A stretch of DNA of 36,508 nt from Streptomyces kebangsaanensis (GTDB taxonomy: Bacteria; Actinomycetota; Actinomycetes; Streptomycetales; Streptomycetaceae), in NCBI RefSeq assembly GCF_001906585.1, contig NZ_JUJA01000145.1, positions 218 through 36,725 of the forward strand, written 5' to 3'. The notes below the pieces were generated by a model. It saw only the letters and a list, made by a program, of their open reading frames with translations. It did not search any database and had not been told where the DNA came from. The position numbers were made by a program, and so were the translations under genes. The stretch's first letter is position 1. Every line of letters begins with the position of its first letter. Of this stretch, positions 17,623-28,370 are shown piece by piece.

Positions 17623-17877
17623 GCCGCGACCAACCCTCCTGCACCGCGGCCGGGCCGTTCAACGCCTGTCCGCGCGTCGTGGCACGGAAGTGACCGTTCC
17701 GCTACGGTGTCCGCGCTCTGCCACAGGGTCCGTACGAGGCCCGAATGCTCCTGTGCGCCCCCGCCGCGCGACCTGAGATCCTGGCGGGGCGCACCCCTGT
17801 GGGTAGCCAGAACGAGGACTTGGCACAGGGGATCACGCGCGGGAACAGCCGGCACGTACCGGGGGGAAGGGGACGCG

Positions 17878-19149
17878 ATGCCTCGTTGGAAGGCCTTGCC
17901 CGATGAACTCGATCCGCAGGTGAAGGAGTTCGCGAGCCAACTGCGGCGGCTCGTGGACCGCGGCGGCCTGAGCGTCGCCGCGCTCGCCGACCGCACGGGC
18001 TACAGCAAGACCTCCTGGGAGCGTTACCTCAACGGCCGGCTCCTGGCACCCAAGGGCGCGGTCGTGGCCCTCGCCGAGGTCACCGGCACCAACCCGGTCC
18101 ACCTCACCACCATGTGGGAGCTCGCCGAGCGCGCGTGGAGCCGCGCGGAGATGCGCCACGACCGCACCATGGAGGCCGTCCGGATATCCCAGGCGCGTGC
18201 CGCGCTCGGCGATTTCGGCGGTGACGCCCCCCGCGCCGAGGCCAACGGGAGCAAGCCGCCCCGCGAGAGCGGCGGCGCCGCGGCGGGTCCCGGGACCGCG
18301 GGCCCGGCCGACGGGCCCCCGAGGGTGCCGGCGCAGCCGACGGCGTCCGACGCCGACGCCCGGGAGGACGAGCCGGCCTCCGGCTCCGACTCCGGCGCGC
18401 ACACCGACTCCGGTAGCGGCGCACAGAGCTCGACGGGCGGCAACTCCTGGAACGTGGCCGGTTACCGGGGGCCGTCCCGGACGGGCGGGCGCGCTTCCGG
18501 GGCCGGGGCCACCGCGCCCTCCGTACCTTCCCAGGCCGATGCCACCGGGCCCGCGCCGGGCACGCCGGGCCCGTACCCGCCGGGCCCCTCGGGTCCGTAC
18601 GGCGGCTCCCCGCAGGCTCCCGCGCCCGCGCCTGCGCCCGCCCCCGCCCCCGGCGGCGGGCGCAGGCAGCAGCTGACGATGTTCCTCGCGGGCCTGGTCG
18701 GGGCGCTGGTCGTGATCGGCGCCGTCCTCTACTTCACCGATGGGAACGGCGGCGGGAAGGACGGCGCGGGCAAGTCGCCGTCCCCCTCCGCCACCGCCCC
18801 GCTCAACCTGCCGCCCGGGGTCAAGTGCAGCGGGGACGGCTGCACCGGCAAGGACGCCGAGCGCATGGGGTGCAGCGGCGAGCTGGTGACCACCGCCCGG
18901 AGCGTCACCGTCGGCGGCACCTTCCTGGAGATCCGCTACAGCAAGACCTGCGGCGCCGCCTGGGCCCGTATCACCCGGGCCGTGCCGGGCGACGAGGTCG
19001 AGGTCACGGTCGGCTCGCACAAGGCGACCGGCGGCATCACCAAGGACGGCGAGTCGATCGCGTACACGCCGATGGTCGCGGTGAGGGACGCGGCACAGGT
19101 GACGGCGTGCGCGACGCTGGCCTCGGGACAGCAGGGGTGCACGAAGTGA
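17878..19149 (+). CDS. XRE-type helix-turn-helix protein with membrane anchor and DUF2690 domain
   Basis: 423 aa. Residues about 18-75 form an XRE/Cro-type HTH (LSVAALADRTGYSKTSWERY). Residues 120-260 are a low-complexity linker ending in alternating Ala-Pro. One membrane helix lies at about 266-288 (MFLAGLVGALVVIGAVLYF). Residues about 315-423 match the extracytoplasmic DUF2690 domain, with cysteines in VKCSGDGCTG, RMGCSG, KTCGAAW, TACATL and GQQGCTK suggesting disulfides. So this looks like a membrane-tethered regulator with an outer sensor domain. The ATG follows GGGGGGAAGGGGA. No cognate operator is identified. Confidence 0.85.
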   Translation: MPRWKALPDELDPQVKEFASQLRRLVDRGGLSVAALADRTGYSKTSWERYLNGRLLAPKGAVVALAEVTGTNPVHLTTMWELAERAWSRAEMRHDRTMEAVRISQARAALGDFGGDAPRAEANGSKPPRESGGAAAGPGTAGPADGPPRVPAQPTASDADAREDEPASGSDSGAHTDSGSGAQSSTGGNSWNVAGYRGPSRTGGRASGAGATAPSVPSQADATGPAPGTPGPYPPGPSGPYGGSPQAPAPAPAPAPAPGGGRRQQLTMFLAGLVGALVVIGAVLYFTDGNGGGKDGAGKSPSPSATAPLNLPPGVKCSGDGCTGKDAERMGCSGELVTTARSVTVGGTFLEIRYSKTCGAAWARITRAVPGDEVEVTVGSHKATGGITKDGESIAYTPMVAVRDAAQVTACATLASGQQGCTK

Positions 19150-19257
19150 CCGGGCGGTGTGCCGGGCGGCCGTGAAAGAAGTGACGCCGGGCAGGCATGG
19201 GATCCGCCGACCGGGGCACGCGAACCTCACCCCCACGGGAGTCCGGCACCCCCACAC

Positions 19258-19299
19258 GGCGGCCGCCCCCGTCCCACCTCTCCCGGACGGGCGGCCGCC
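19258..19299. terminator. Terminator hairpin after the XRE/DUF2690 gene
   Basis: The left arm (19258-19274, starting GGCGGCCGCC) pairs with the right arm (19285-19299, ending CGGCCGCC) over 15 bp, with a two-base bulge on the left and a 10-base loop. It lies 109 bp after the stop and 222 bp before mdh. Confidence 0.7.
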
Positions 19300-19369
19300 T
19301 TCCGTGCGCCACGCGGTCGCCCTGTGGGCCGGGCCACAGAGGTCCGGACGCCCGGGATGCCGGAGAGGC

Positions 19370-20511
<1,142 letters not shown>

Positions 20512-20526
20512 GCCACCGAACCCGTC

Positions 20527-20565
20527 CGCAGGCCCCGTTCCGGTTCCGCCGGAACGGGGCCTGCG
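20527..20565 (+). terminator. mdh terminator hairpin
   Basis: A 17-bp perfect stem, 20527-20543 with 20549-20565, and a five-base loop (TTCCG), starting 16 bases after the mdh stop. Its upper stem has the same CCGTTCCGG/CCGGAACGG core as the palindrome that follows. Confidence 0.85.
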
Positions 20566-20572
20566 TGCTGGT

Positions 20573-20594
20573 TTCCGTTCCGGCCGGAACGGAA
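20573..20594. repeat. 22-bp perfect palindrome after mdh
   Basis: TTCCGTTCCGG followed directly by CCGGAACGGAA. It repeats the core of the mdh terminator only 8 bases later, so the two arms can also pair with one another in alternative folds. Confidence 0.6.
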
Positions 20595-20627
20595 TCCGCG
20601 ACCGAATCCGCGACCGGATCCGCGTCC
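20592..20627 (+). repeat. Three tandem 12-bp repeats
   Basis: GAATCCGCGACC at 20592-20603 and 20604-20615 are identical; the third copy, GGATCCGCGTCC (20616-20627), differs at two positions. In the 285-bp gap between mdh and the next gene, with no coding sequence that I can support. Confidence 0.6.
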
Positions 20628-20736
20628 AAAACCGGTCGGCACCGGGGCACCGGCGCCGAAGGAGCCGTCACCGTGTGGCCCTTATCACCGCGAAGCCCGC
20701 TTGACAAACCGCTTCCCTCAGGGCTTTTCACGCCCC

Positions 20737-20755
20737 TATGCTGATGGTGCATCAG
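20737..20755 (+). promoter_or_regulatory. -10 element and dyad before the three-gene unknown cluster
   Basis: TATGCT (20737-20742) is a reasonable -10; CTGATG-GTG-CATCAG (20741-20755) is a perfect 6-bp dyad overlapping the expected transcription start, as a repressor site would. A perfect TTGACA at 20701-20706 is 30 bp from this -10, too far to serve it. Confidence 0.4.
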
Positions 20756-20796
20756 TTCCGTGGCAGCGAGAACCGTTCACACCTCGGGGGAGCAGC

Positions 20797-22575
20797 GTGA
20801 GCACAGCAGCCGTGCCGCAGCAACCGCAGCCGACGCCCCCGGACGTGCCCCCGCCCATGCCGCCGCACGCGAGCGAGGCCACCCGGCTGCTGTGCGCGGG
20901 GACCTATCTGGACCCCGCCTACCGGGACCGCGTCATCGAGGAGCTGTACCTCCACGAAGAGCGGATCGTGGCCCCCTCCCTCGGGTTCGACGCGGCGCGC
21001 GTCCTGGCCCACGCCCTGCGCGCCCGCCGTCTGGAGGTGGGCTGGGCCGCGCTGATCGTGGGGCTGTGGATCGTGGGATGGCCGCTGACCGGCGGGGCGA
21101 TGACCGTCTACCTGCTGCCCGGCCTGCTGCTGGCGATGGGCGTGGCCGTCCGCGGCGACGACTCGCGGGCGCCGGCGGGGCGCAGGGCGATGGCGCTCGC
21201 CATGCGCTGGCTGGGCCGCCTGGTGTTCGCGGTCCTCCTGGCCGCCACAGTGGTCACCGCGTTCTCCAGCAGAGAGGACGCCGAGGCCGCCCGCTACGGT
21301 TACGTCGGCGGACTGAGAGGCTTCCTGCTGGGGCTGCTGCCCGGCCTGGCCGGCCTGGCCGGAGGCCGCGACACGGTCAGCGCCCTGCAGGCCTGGCTCG
21401 CGCTCGTCCTGTTCCTGGCCCTCGCCCTGTGCGCGGGTGTCCAGCGCAGCCTGTTCGCCCGTGCCCTGGGCGGCGAACTGGCGCCGAAGCGCTTCCCGGA
21501 CGCCGCCTCGGACCCGGCGGAGCGGGCGGAGAGCCCGCGCTTCCAGCGGCTGAGGGAACGCATCTGGCTGGAACAGCGCTTCCCGCTGATCATGTACCGC
21601 GAGTCGCGTCCGTTCTGCGGCGCGGGCCAGGCCTACGACACCTGGGTGCTCGCCGTCGAGATGCGTCCCGCCGACGGGAAGGAGCCGCGCCCGCTGAGCA
21701 ACCGCGCGGTCCTGGAAACCGTCCGCTCGCTCCTGAAGGGCCTGCGGCTGCCCCCTCAGTACGCGGGGCACGCGGTGCGCGACCGGCTGCGCTGGCTGGA
21801 GCTGGACGAGTGCGTGTTCCTGCCCGTCGAGGGCCTGACCCGCCGTGAGGACGCCCCCTACAGCCAGGAGGCCTTCGAAGGGCACCGGGACCGCGCCGTG
21901 GAGGAGGGCGCCGAGAAACGGCGGCACTTCCTGCGGGTGCGGGTGGGCGGCTGGGAGGAGGAGCTGGTCGTCACCGTCTACGTGCGCGTCCACACCCAGG
22001 GGCGCATGCTCATGCTGGAGATCGCCCCGCACGTGCTGATGCCGGTCCGCGAGGACTTCAAGGACGCCGACCGCATGGCCCACCAGTTCCGCAGCAACAG
22101 CGTGTTCGGCAGGGCGACCTGGGCCGCGGGACAGGTGCCCGCCTCGGCGGTCCGCTCCTTCCTCACCCTGTGCCAGGCCATCGGCCACGGCTGGCAGCTG
22201 CTCACCGGCGGCTACGGCAACGCCCTGCCCGACGGCCCGGCGCTGTCCGTACGGGAGCTGGGCGCGGCCCGCTCCCGCTCGCTGTTCCAGCAGATGGACG
22301 TCGACCGCTACCTGCGCAGCGTCCAGGACCGCATCGCGCACGGCGTCCGCACGGCCTTGAGTGAACACGGCTACCAGACGGGCGAGTTCGTGCAGAAAGT
22401 CGTCAACATCAGCAGTGGTGGTGTGCACATCGACTCCGTCGCGAGCAGCACGTTCGCGATCGGCACGCACGCCCGCGCGGCCTCCACGACGGCCGACGAC
22501 GCGCACACCACCTTCCCGACCACCGGCGGTCCGGGACCGCAGAAGGGAGCCGGCAGCGATGACCACGGCGGATGA
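20797..22575 (+). CDS. Membrane protein of unknown function with C-terminal STFAIG-x-HARA motif
   Basis: 592 aa from a GTG preceded by GGGGGAGCAGC; an upstream in-frame start at 20701 was rejected because it lies before the predicted promoter. Residues 1-27 are Pro-rich. Then a soluble helix region (CAGTYLDPAYRDRVIEELYL) precedes hydrophobic segments near 82-98, 101-117, 141-155, 173-188 and 197-214. Residues 215-592 appear cytoplasmic. The C-terminus has the motif from V543 to S563 containing SSTFAIGTHARA, repeated in the next protein. I do not recognise the family. The next gene starts 17 bases inside this one, so they are coupled. Confidence 0.75.
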   Translation: MSTAAVPQQPQPTPPDVPPPMPPHASEATRLLCAGTYLDPAYRDRVIEELYLHEERIVAPSLGFDAARVLAHALRARRLEVGWAALIVGLWIVGWPLTGGAMTVYLLPGLLLAMGVAVRGDDSRAPAGRRAMALAMRWLGRLVFAVLLAATVVTAFSSREDAEAARYGYVGGLRGFLLGLLPGLAGLAGGRDTVSALQAWLALVLFLALALCAGVQRSLFARALGGELAPKRFPDAASDPAERAESPRFQRLRERIWLEQRFPLIMYRESRPFCGAGQAYDTWVLAVEMRPADGKEPRPLSNRAVLETVRSLLKGLRLPPQYAGHAVRDRLRWLELDECVFLPVEGLTRREDAPYSQEAFEGHRDRAVEEGAEKRRHFLRVRVGGWEEELVVTVYVRVHTQGRMLMLEIAPHVLMPVREDFKDADRMAHQFRSNSVFGRATWAAGQVPASAVRSFLTLCQAIGHGWQLLTGGYGNALPDGPALSVRELGAARSRSLFQQMDVDRYLRSVQDRIAHGVRTALSEHGYQTGEFVQKVVNISSGGVHIDSVASSTFAIGTHARAASTTADDAHTTFPTTGGPGPQKGAGSDDHGG

Positions 22576-22912
22576 GCCGGGCGTCACCATGGGCGACGTC
22601 TCGCGCAGCACCTTTGCCATCGGCAGCCACGCGCGCGCGGAGAGCCACCACCACGAGGCCGGCCGTGACCCGGCCGCCGAGGAACTGCTGGCGGCGGTGC
22701 GCGAACTGCGCGCCGACCTCGCCCGCGTCCGCGCCGACGGGCGGACCCGGGCGCTGGACGAGGAACTGGCCGGCGCAGAGGACGAGATCAACCGGACCGG
22801 GACCACCGGCGAGGGCAGACGGCAGCGGCTGCGGGAACTGCTCGCCGACGCGCAGGCCGTGCTGTCCCTGTTCACGTCGGCCGGAACCGTGGCCGGACTG
22901 CTGGGGATGTGA
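22559..22912 (+). CDS. Small soluble protein sharing the STFAIG-x-HARA motif
   Basis: 117 aa from an ATG inside the previous gene (17-base overlap), with AGAAGGGAG upstream. Residues 9-29 contain RSTFAIGSHARA, 13 of 21 positions identical to the end of the upstream membrane protein. The rest (35-117) is highly charged and helical, with heptad-like Leu/Ala spacing (ELLAAVRELRADLARVRADG), suggesting a coiled coil; it ends in FTSAGTVAGLLGM. The histidine run HHH follows the motif. Probably a cytoplasmic partner of its neighbour. Function and family are not recognised. Confidence 0.75.
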   Translation: MTTADEPGVTMGDVSRSTFAIGSHARAESHHHEAGRDPAAEELLAAVRELRADLARVRADGRTRALDEELAGAEDEINRTGTTGEGRRQRLRELLADAQAVLSLFTSAGTVAGLLGM

Positions 22913-22926
22913 GAGGGGGGAGCGCC

Positions 22927-23925
22927 GTGGGCGACGGGGGCGGAGGGTTCTGGAACGAGGAGACCCAGCGCTGGGAGGACGGTACGGCGAGCAGGGCACC
23001 CGTGACCCCGCCCCCGCCGCCCCGGCCGGGCCAGGCACCGGCGCCACCCGGCGGCGTCCACGACCCGGACCCGCCGGCCGGCCCGGCCGTACCGCGGCCG
23101 CCGTCCGGCGACGGCGCCTGGTCACCCACGGTCCGGGTCCCGGCCCCGTACGGCGTCCGTCCCCCCACGGCCCCGCCGTCCCCGCCGTCCGCGCCGTCCG
23201 CGCCCTCCGCCCCCACCGGGCACAGCCGCCGTACCCTGTGGACGGTGCTGGCCGCGTCCGCCGCGGCCGGCGTCGCCGTGGCCCTGGTGATGACCCTCGG
23301 CCCCGGCGGCACGGGGCGCGACGACCACCAGGACTCCGTCGCGGCGAGCGGTACGCCCCCGGCCGCGGCCGAGCCGTCCGCGACGACGTACACCTCGCAG
23401 GAGCCGGGCACCGGCACTCCGTCCCCGTCGGCCGCCGAGCCGCCGGCCGGCCACGCCGCGTACGACGACCCGCAGGGCTTCCGCATCGCCGTGCCCGACG
23501 GCTGGCAGTGGCAGCGGTCCGCCGTGCGCTCCCAGTACGGGATGGACATCGTCAACTACCGCGACCCCACCGGCCACCACCGGCTCCAGGTCTACGAGGT
23601 GCGGGAGGCGTCCCCGGACGAGTCGTTCGACGAGTATCTGTCCGATGCCGTTCCCAAACCGCCGGGCTTTCGGATGCTGTCCCGGACGAACCTGGACAGC
23701 GGCGACTTCACCGGCTCCCGGATCGAGTACCTCGCCGACTCCCTCAGGGGCGAACCGGACATCGGCACCTGGCACGTCGTGGACGAACGCTTCCGGGCCG
23801 CCGACGGCAAGCTGTACGCGATCGCCTCCTACGGCCCCGAATCCGACGGCCGCGACGACGAGCGCGAGGCCCTCACCACGGCGCTGGAGTGGTTCTGCCC
23901 GCCCTCCACCACCTGCCCGAGCTGA
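22927..23925 (+). CDS. Single-pass membrane protein with extracytoplasmic domain
   Basis: 332 aa from the GTG at 22927, which follows AGGGGGGAG. A GTG at 22909 overlaps the previous stop as GTGA and is the alternative start. The N-terminus has FWNEETQRWEDG, like short W-rich motifs seen at the start of many actinobacterial membrane proteins, then a Pro/Ser/Ala-rich linker. One membrane helix lies at about 104-125. The outer part from about 178 (YDDPQGFRIAVPDGWQW) resembles the small alpha/beta domains of secreted actinobacterial proteins. Third gene of the cluster; role unknown. Confidence 0.75.
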   Translation: MGDGGGGFWNEETQRWEDGTASRAPVTPPPPPRPGQAPAPPGGVHDPDPPAGPAVPRPPSGDGAWSPTVRVPAPYGVRPPTAPPSPPSAPSAPSAPTGHSRRTLWTVLAASAAAGVAVALVMTLGPGGTGRDDHQDSVAASGTPPAAAEPSATTYTSQEPGTGTPSPSAAEPPAGHAAYDDPQGFRIAVPDGWQWQRSAVRSQYGMDIVNYRDPTGHHRLQVYEVREASPDESFDEYLSDAVPKPPGFRMLSRTNLDSGDFTGSRIEYLADSLRGEPDIGTWHVVDERFRAADGKLYAIASYGPESDGRDDEREALTTALEWFCPPSTTCPS

Positions 23926-23952
23926 TCCGACCGCCCCGGATCCCACTCCTTT
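23924..23952 (+). terminator. Candidate terminator after the unknown cluster
   Basis: GATCCG (23924-23929) pairs with CGGATC (23937-23942) around seven bases, followed by CCACTCCTTTT. The stem is short but there is a T run, rare in this window. The stem overlaps the stop codon. Confidence 0.45.
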
Positions 23953-24050
23953 TGTCCGGCGATGCCCCCAAGTTCCGTGACGCTGGACACTTTCGGCCGC
24001 GGTTCGGGCATGGGCGGCACGGAAGGGGGCAGGCGCCCAGCTTCCCCGGC

Positions 24051-24070
24051 GGGTCACACCCGTGTGACCC
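24051..24070. promoter_or_regulatory. 20-bp dyad before the betaine operon
   Basis: GGGTCACAC-CC-GTGTGACCC: perfect 9-bp arms around two bases, ending 36 bp before the betB start. Its position fits an operator controlling the whole betaine operon. No regulator gene is adjacent, so the binding protein (a BetI-like repressor or other) is unknown. No clear promoter hexamers are seen in 23953-24050. Confidence 0.6.
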
Positions 24071-24106
24071 AGGGGCGTTGAGCGGGAACGGAAGGCAGCA
24101 CCGATC

Positions 24107-25633
24107 ATGGTGGACAGTACGGAACACGAAGCGCGCGGCACCATCCACGCGGGCGGGGAGTGGCGCGAGGCGGTCGGCGGTGCCACGCGCGAGATCCTCG
24201 ACCCCGCGGACGCGACGCCGTTCGCCGTGGTCGCGGAGGGCGGCGAGAAGGACGCGGACCTGGCGGTGGAGTCCGCCCGACGCGCCTTCGACGGCGGGCA
24301 GGGCGCCTGGCCGCGCACACCGGTCGCGGAGCGCGCGGCCCTGCTGCGCCGGGTCGCCGGCCTCCTGGCGCGCGACCGGGAGGAACTCGGCCTGCTGGAG
24401 AGCCGGGACGCCGGGAAGACCCTGGAGGAGGGCCGCGTCGACATCGACTGCGTCGCCGACGCCTTCCGTTACTTCGCCGACCTGGTCGCCGCGGAGGCCC
24501 CCGGCCGGGTCGTGGACGCGGGCTCGCCCGACGTCCACAGCGTCGTCGTGCACGAGCCGGTCGGCGTCTGCGCGATGATCACCCCCTGGAACTATCCGCT
24601 GCTGCAGGCCAGTTGGAAGATCGCCCCGGCGCTCGCCGCGGGCAACACCTTCGTGATCAAGCCCAGCGAGATCACCCCGCTCACCACGGTCGCCCTGATC
24701 GGACTCCTCGTCGAGGCGGGCCTGCCCGCGGGCGTCGCCAACATCGTCACCGGCCCCGGCCACACGGTCGGCGCCCGGCTCGCCGAACACCCCGACGTCG
24801 ACCTCGTCTCCTTCACCGGCGGCCTGGCCAGCGGCACGAAGGTGGCCCGGGCCGCCGCCGGCGGCGTCAAGAAGGTCGCCCTCGAACTCGGCGGCAAGAA
24901 CCCCAACGTCGTCTTCGCCGACGCCTGCGCCACCGACGAGGGCTTCGACACCGCCGTCGACCAGGCCCTCAACGCGGCCTTCATCCACAGCGGCCAGGTC
25001 TGCTCCGCCGGCGCCCGGCTCATCGTCGAGGAGTCCGTCCGCGACCGCTTCGTCGCCGAACTCGCCCGCCGCGCCGAGCGCATCCGGCTGGGCCGCGGCA
25101 CCGAGGCCGGCGTCGAGTGCGGCCCGCTCGTCTCCGAGCAGCAGCGCGCCAAGGTCGAGGCGTACGTCGCGTCCGCGCTCGCCGAGGGCGCGGTGCTGCG
25201 CTGCGGCGGCCGGCGCCCCGACCCGTCGCCGCAGCGGCCCGCCACCGGCTACTTCTACGAACCGACCGTCCTGGACCGCTGCCACCGGGAGATGAGGGTC
25301 GTCCGGGAGGAGGTCTTCGGACCCGTCCTCACCGTCGAGACCTTCCGCACCGAGGACGAGGCCGTCGCACTCGCCAACGACACCGAATACGGCCTCGCGG
25401 GCGCCGTGTGGACCGCCGACGCGGGCCGCGCCCGGCGCGTGGCCGGCCGGCTGCGCCACGGCACCGTGTGGATCAACGACTTCCACCCCTACCTGCCGCA
25501 GGCGGAGTGGGGCGGCTTCGGCAGGAGCGGCGTCGGCCGCGAACTCGGCCCCGCCGGGCTCGCCGAGTACCGCGAGACCAAGCACGTCTACCAGAACCTC
25601 GCCCCCGCCCCGGTGCGCTGGTTCGCGGGCTGA
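24107..25633 (+). CDS. betB: Betaine-aldehyde dehydrogenase
   Basis: 508 aa, the aldehyde dehydrogenase size. It oxidises betaine aldehyde to glycine betaine with NAD(P). Catalytic residues are visible: N162 (TPWNYP), E260 (ALELGGKNPN) and the nucleophile C299 (SGQVCSAG). The cofactor loop reads FTGGLASG in place of the usual FTGS, a variant I associate with betaine aldehyde dehydrogenases. Its neighbours (a GMC dehydrogenase and a glycine-betaine ABC transporter) support the substrate, though substrate breadth in this family is wide. The ATG at 24107 has GGAAGG about 11 bases upstream. First gene of a five-gene operon. Confidence 0.88.
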   Translation: MVDSTEHEARGTIHAGGEWREAVGGATREILDPADATPFAVVAEGGEKDADLAVESARRAFDGGQGAWPRTPVAERAALLRRVAGLLARDREELGLLESRDAGKTLEEGRVDIDCVADAFRYFADLVAAEAPGRVVDAGSPDVHSVVVHEPVGVCAMITPWNYPLLQASWKIAPALAAGNTFVIKPSEITPLTTVALIGLLVEAGLPAGVANIVTGPGHTVGARLAEHPDVDLVSFTGGLASGTKVARAAAGGVKKVALELGGKNPNVVFADACATDEGFDTAVDQALNAAFIHSGQVCSAGARLIVEESVRDRFVAELARRAERIRLGRGTEAGVECGPLVSEQQRAKVEAYVASALAEGAVLRCGGRRPDPSPQRPATGYFYEPTVLDRCHREMRVVREEVFGPVLTVETFRTEDEAVALANDTEYGLAGAVWTADAGRARRVAGRLRHGTVWINDFHPYLPQAEWGGFGRSGVGRELGPAGLAEYRETKHVYQNLAPAPVRWFAG

Positions 25634-25734
25634 GCCGCACCCGCCGTTCCCGGCACCGGCCCTTCCCCCGCCTTCCCCCTGTCCTCTCCCAGAAGTTCTC
25701 CCGACCTCCTCGTCACCACAGGAGTACCTCCCCC

Positions 25735-27263
25735 ATGCACGACAACACCCACGAGTTCGACTACGTCGTGATCGGCGGCGGCACGGCCGGCTCCGTGATC
25801 GCCTCCCGCCTCACCGAGAACCCGGACGTCACCGTCGCCGTGATCGAGGGCGGGCCCAGCGACGTCGGCCGCGAGGACGTGCTGACCCTGCGCCGCTGGA
25901 TGGGCCTGCTCGGCGGCGAACTGGACTACGACTACCCGACCACCGAGCAGCCCCGCGGCAACTCCCACATCCGGCACAGCCGCGCCCGGGTGCTCGGCGG
26001 CTGCTCCTCCCACAACACGCTCATCGCCTTCAAGCCGCTGCCGTCCGACTGGGACGAGTGGGAGGCGGCCGGCGCCAGGGGCTGGGGCGCGATCGCGATG
26101 GAGGCGTACTTCGCCCGTCTGAAGAACAACATCGTCGCCGTCGACGAGAAGGACCGCAACGCCATCGCCCGCGACTTCGTCGACGCCGCCCAGGCGGCGC
26201 TCGGCGTGCCGCGCGTGGAGGGCTTCAACCAGAAGCCGTTCCACGAGGGCGTCGGCTTCTTCGACCTCGCCTACCACCCGGAGGACAACAAGCGCTCCAG
26301 CGCCTCCGTGGCGTACCTGCACCCGGTGATGGACGAGCGCGCCAACCTGACGCTCCTGCTGGAGACCTGGGCGTACAGGCTCGAGCTGGACGGCACCCGT
26401 GCCGAGGGCGTCCACGTACGCACCAAGGACGGCGAGGAGATCCTCGTCCGCGCCCGCCGCGAGGTCCTGCTGTGCGCGGGCGCCGTCGACTCGCCCCGCC
26501 TGCTGCTGCACTCCGGCATCGGCCCGCGGGCGGACCTGGAGAAGCTCGGCATACCCGTCGCGCACGACCTGCCGGGCGTCGGCGAGAACCTGCTCGACCA
26601 CCCCGAGTCGGTGATCGTGTGGGAGACCGACGGCCCCATCCCGGACAACTCCGCGATGGACTCCGACGCCGGCCTGTTCGTGCGCCGCGACCCCGGACAC
26701 GCGGGCCCGGACCTGATGTTCCACTTCTACCAGATCCCGTTCACGGACAACCCCGAGCGCCTGGGCTACGAACGGCCCCCGTACGGCGTGTCGATGACCC
26801 CGAACATCCCCAAGCCGAAGAGCAGGGGGCGGCTGTACCTCACCAGCGCCGACCCGTCGGTCAAGCCGGCCCTGGACTTCCGCTACTTCACCGACGAGGA
26901 CGACTACGACGGCCGCACCCTCGTCGACGGCATCCGCATCGCCCGCGAGATCGCGAGGACCGAGCCGCTGGCCGGCTGGCTCAAGCGCGAGGTGTGCCCC
27001 GGCCCGGACGTCACCGGCGACGAGGAGCTGAGCGAGTACGCCCGCAAGGTCGCGCACACCGTCTACCACCCGGCGGGCACCTGCCGCATGGGCGCCGCCG
27101 ACGACGAACTCGCCGTGGTCGACCACGAGTTGCGCATCCGGGGCCTGGAGGGCATCCGTATCGCGGACGCTTCCGTCTTCCCGACCATGACCGCCGTGAA
27201 CCCGATGATCGGAGTGCTCATGGTCGGAGAGAAGGCCGCCGATCTGATCGGAGGTGAGAGCTG

Positions 27264-27264
<1 letters not shown>
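25735..27264 (+). CDS. betA: GMC oxidoreductase, probable choline dehydrogenase
   Basis: 509 aa. The FAD-binding fold begins [19 protein letters not shown] near residue 10. The GMC signature lies around [10 protein letters not shown]. The catalytic pair is H445 ([11 protein letters not shown]) and N489 (VNPMIG). Choline dehydrogenases oxidise choline to betaine aldehyde, the substrate of the upstream enzyme. The family has many alcohol substrates, so choline is inferred from the operon. The start follows AGGAG with about 10 bases between. Its TGA overlaps the next ATG by one base (TGATG). Confidence 0.85.

Positions 27265-28369
<1,105 letters not shown>

Positions 28370-28370
<1 letters not shown>

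Noticed and set aside
18600-18665. Ala-Pro tandem codons in the XRE gene as a CRISPR-like or mobile repeat
   Set aside because: It is a coding low-complexity linker with no spacer structure.
20701-20742. TTGACA (20701) with TATGCT (20737) as one promoter
   Set aside because: The hexamers are 30 bp apart, far outside the 16-19 bp needed.
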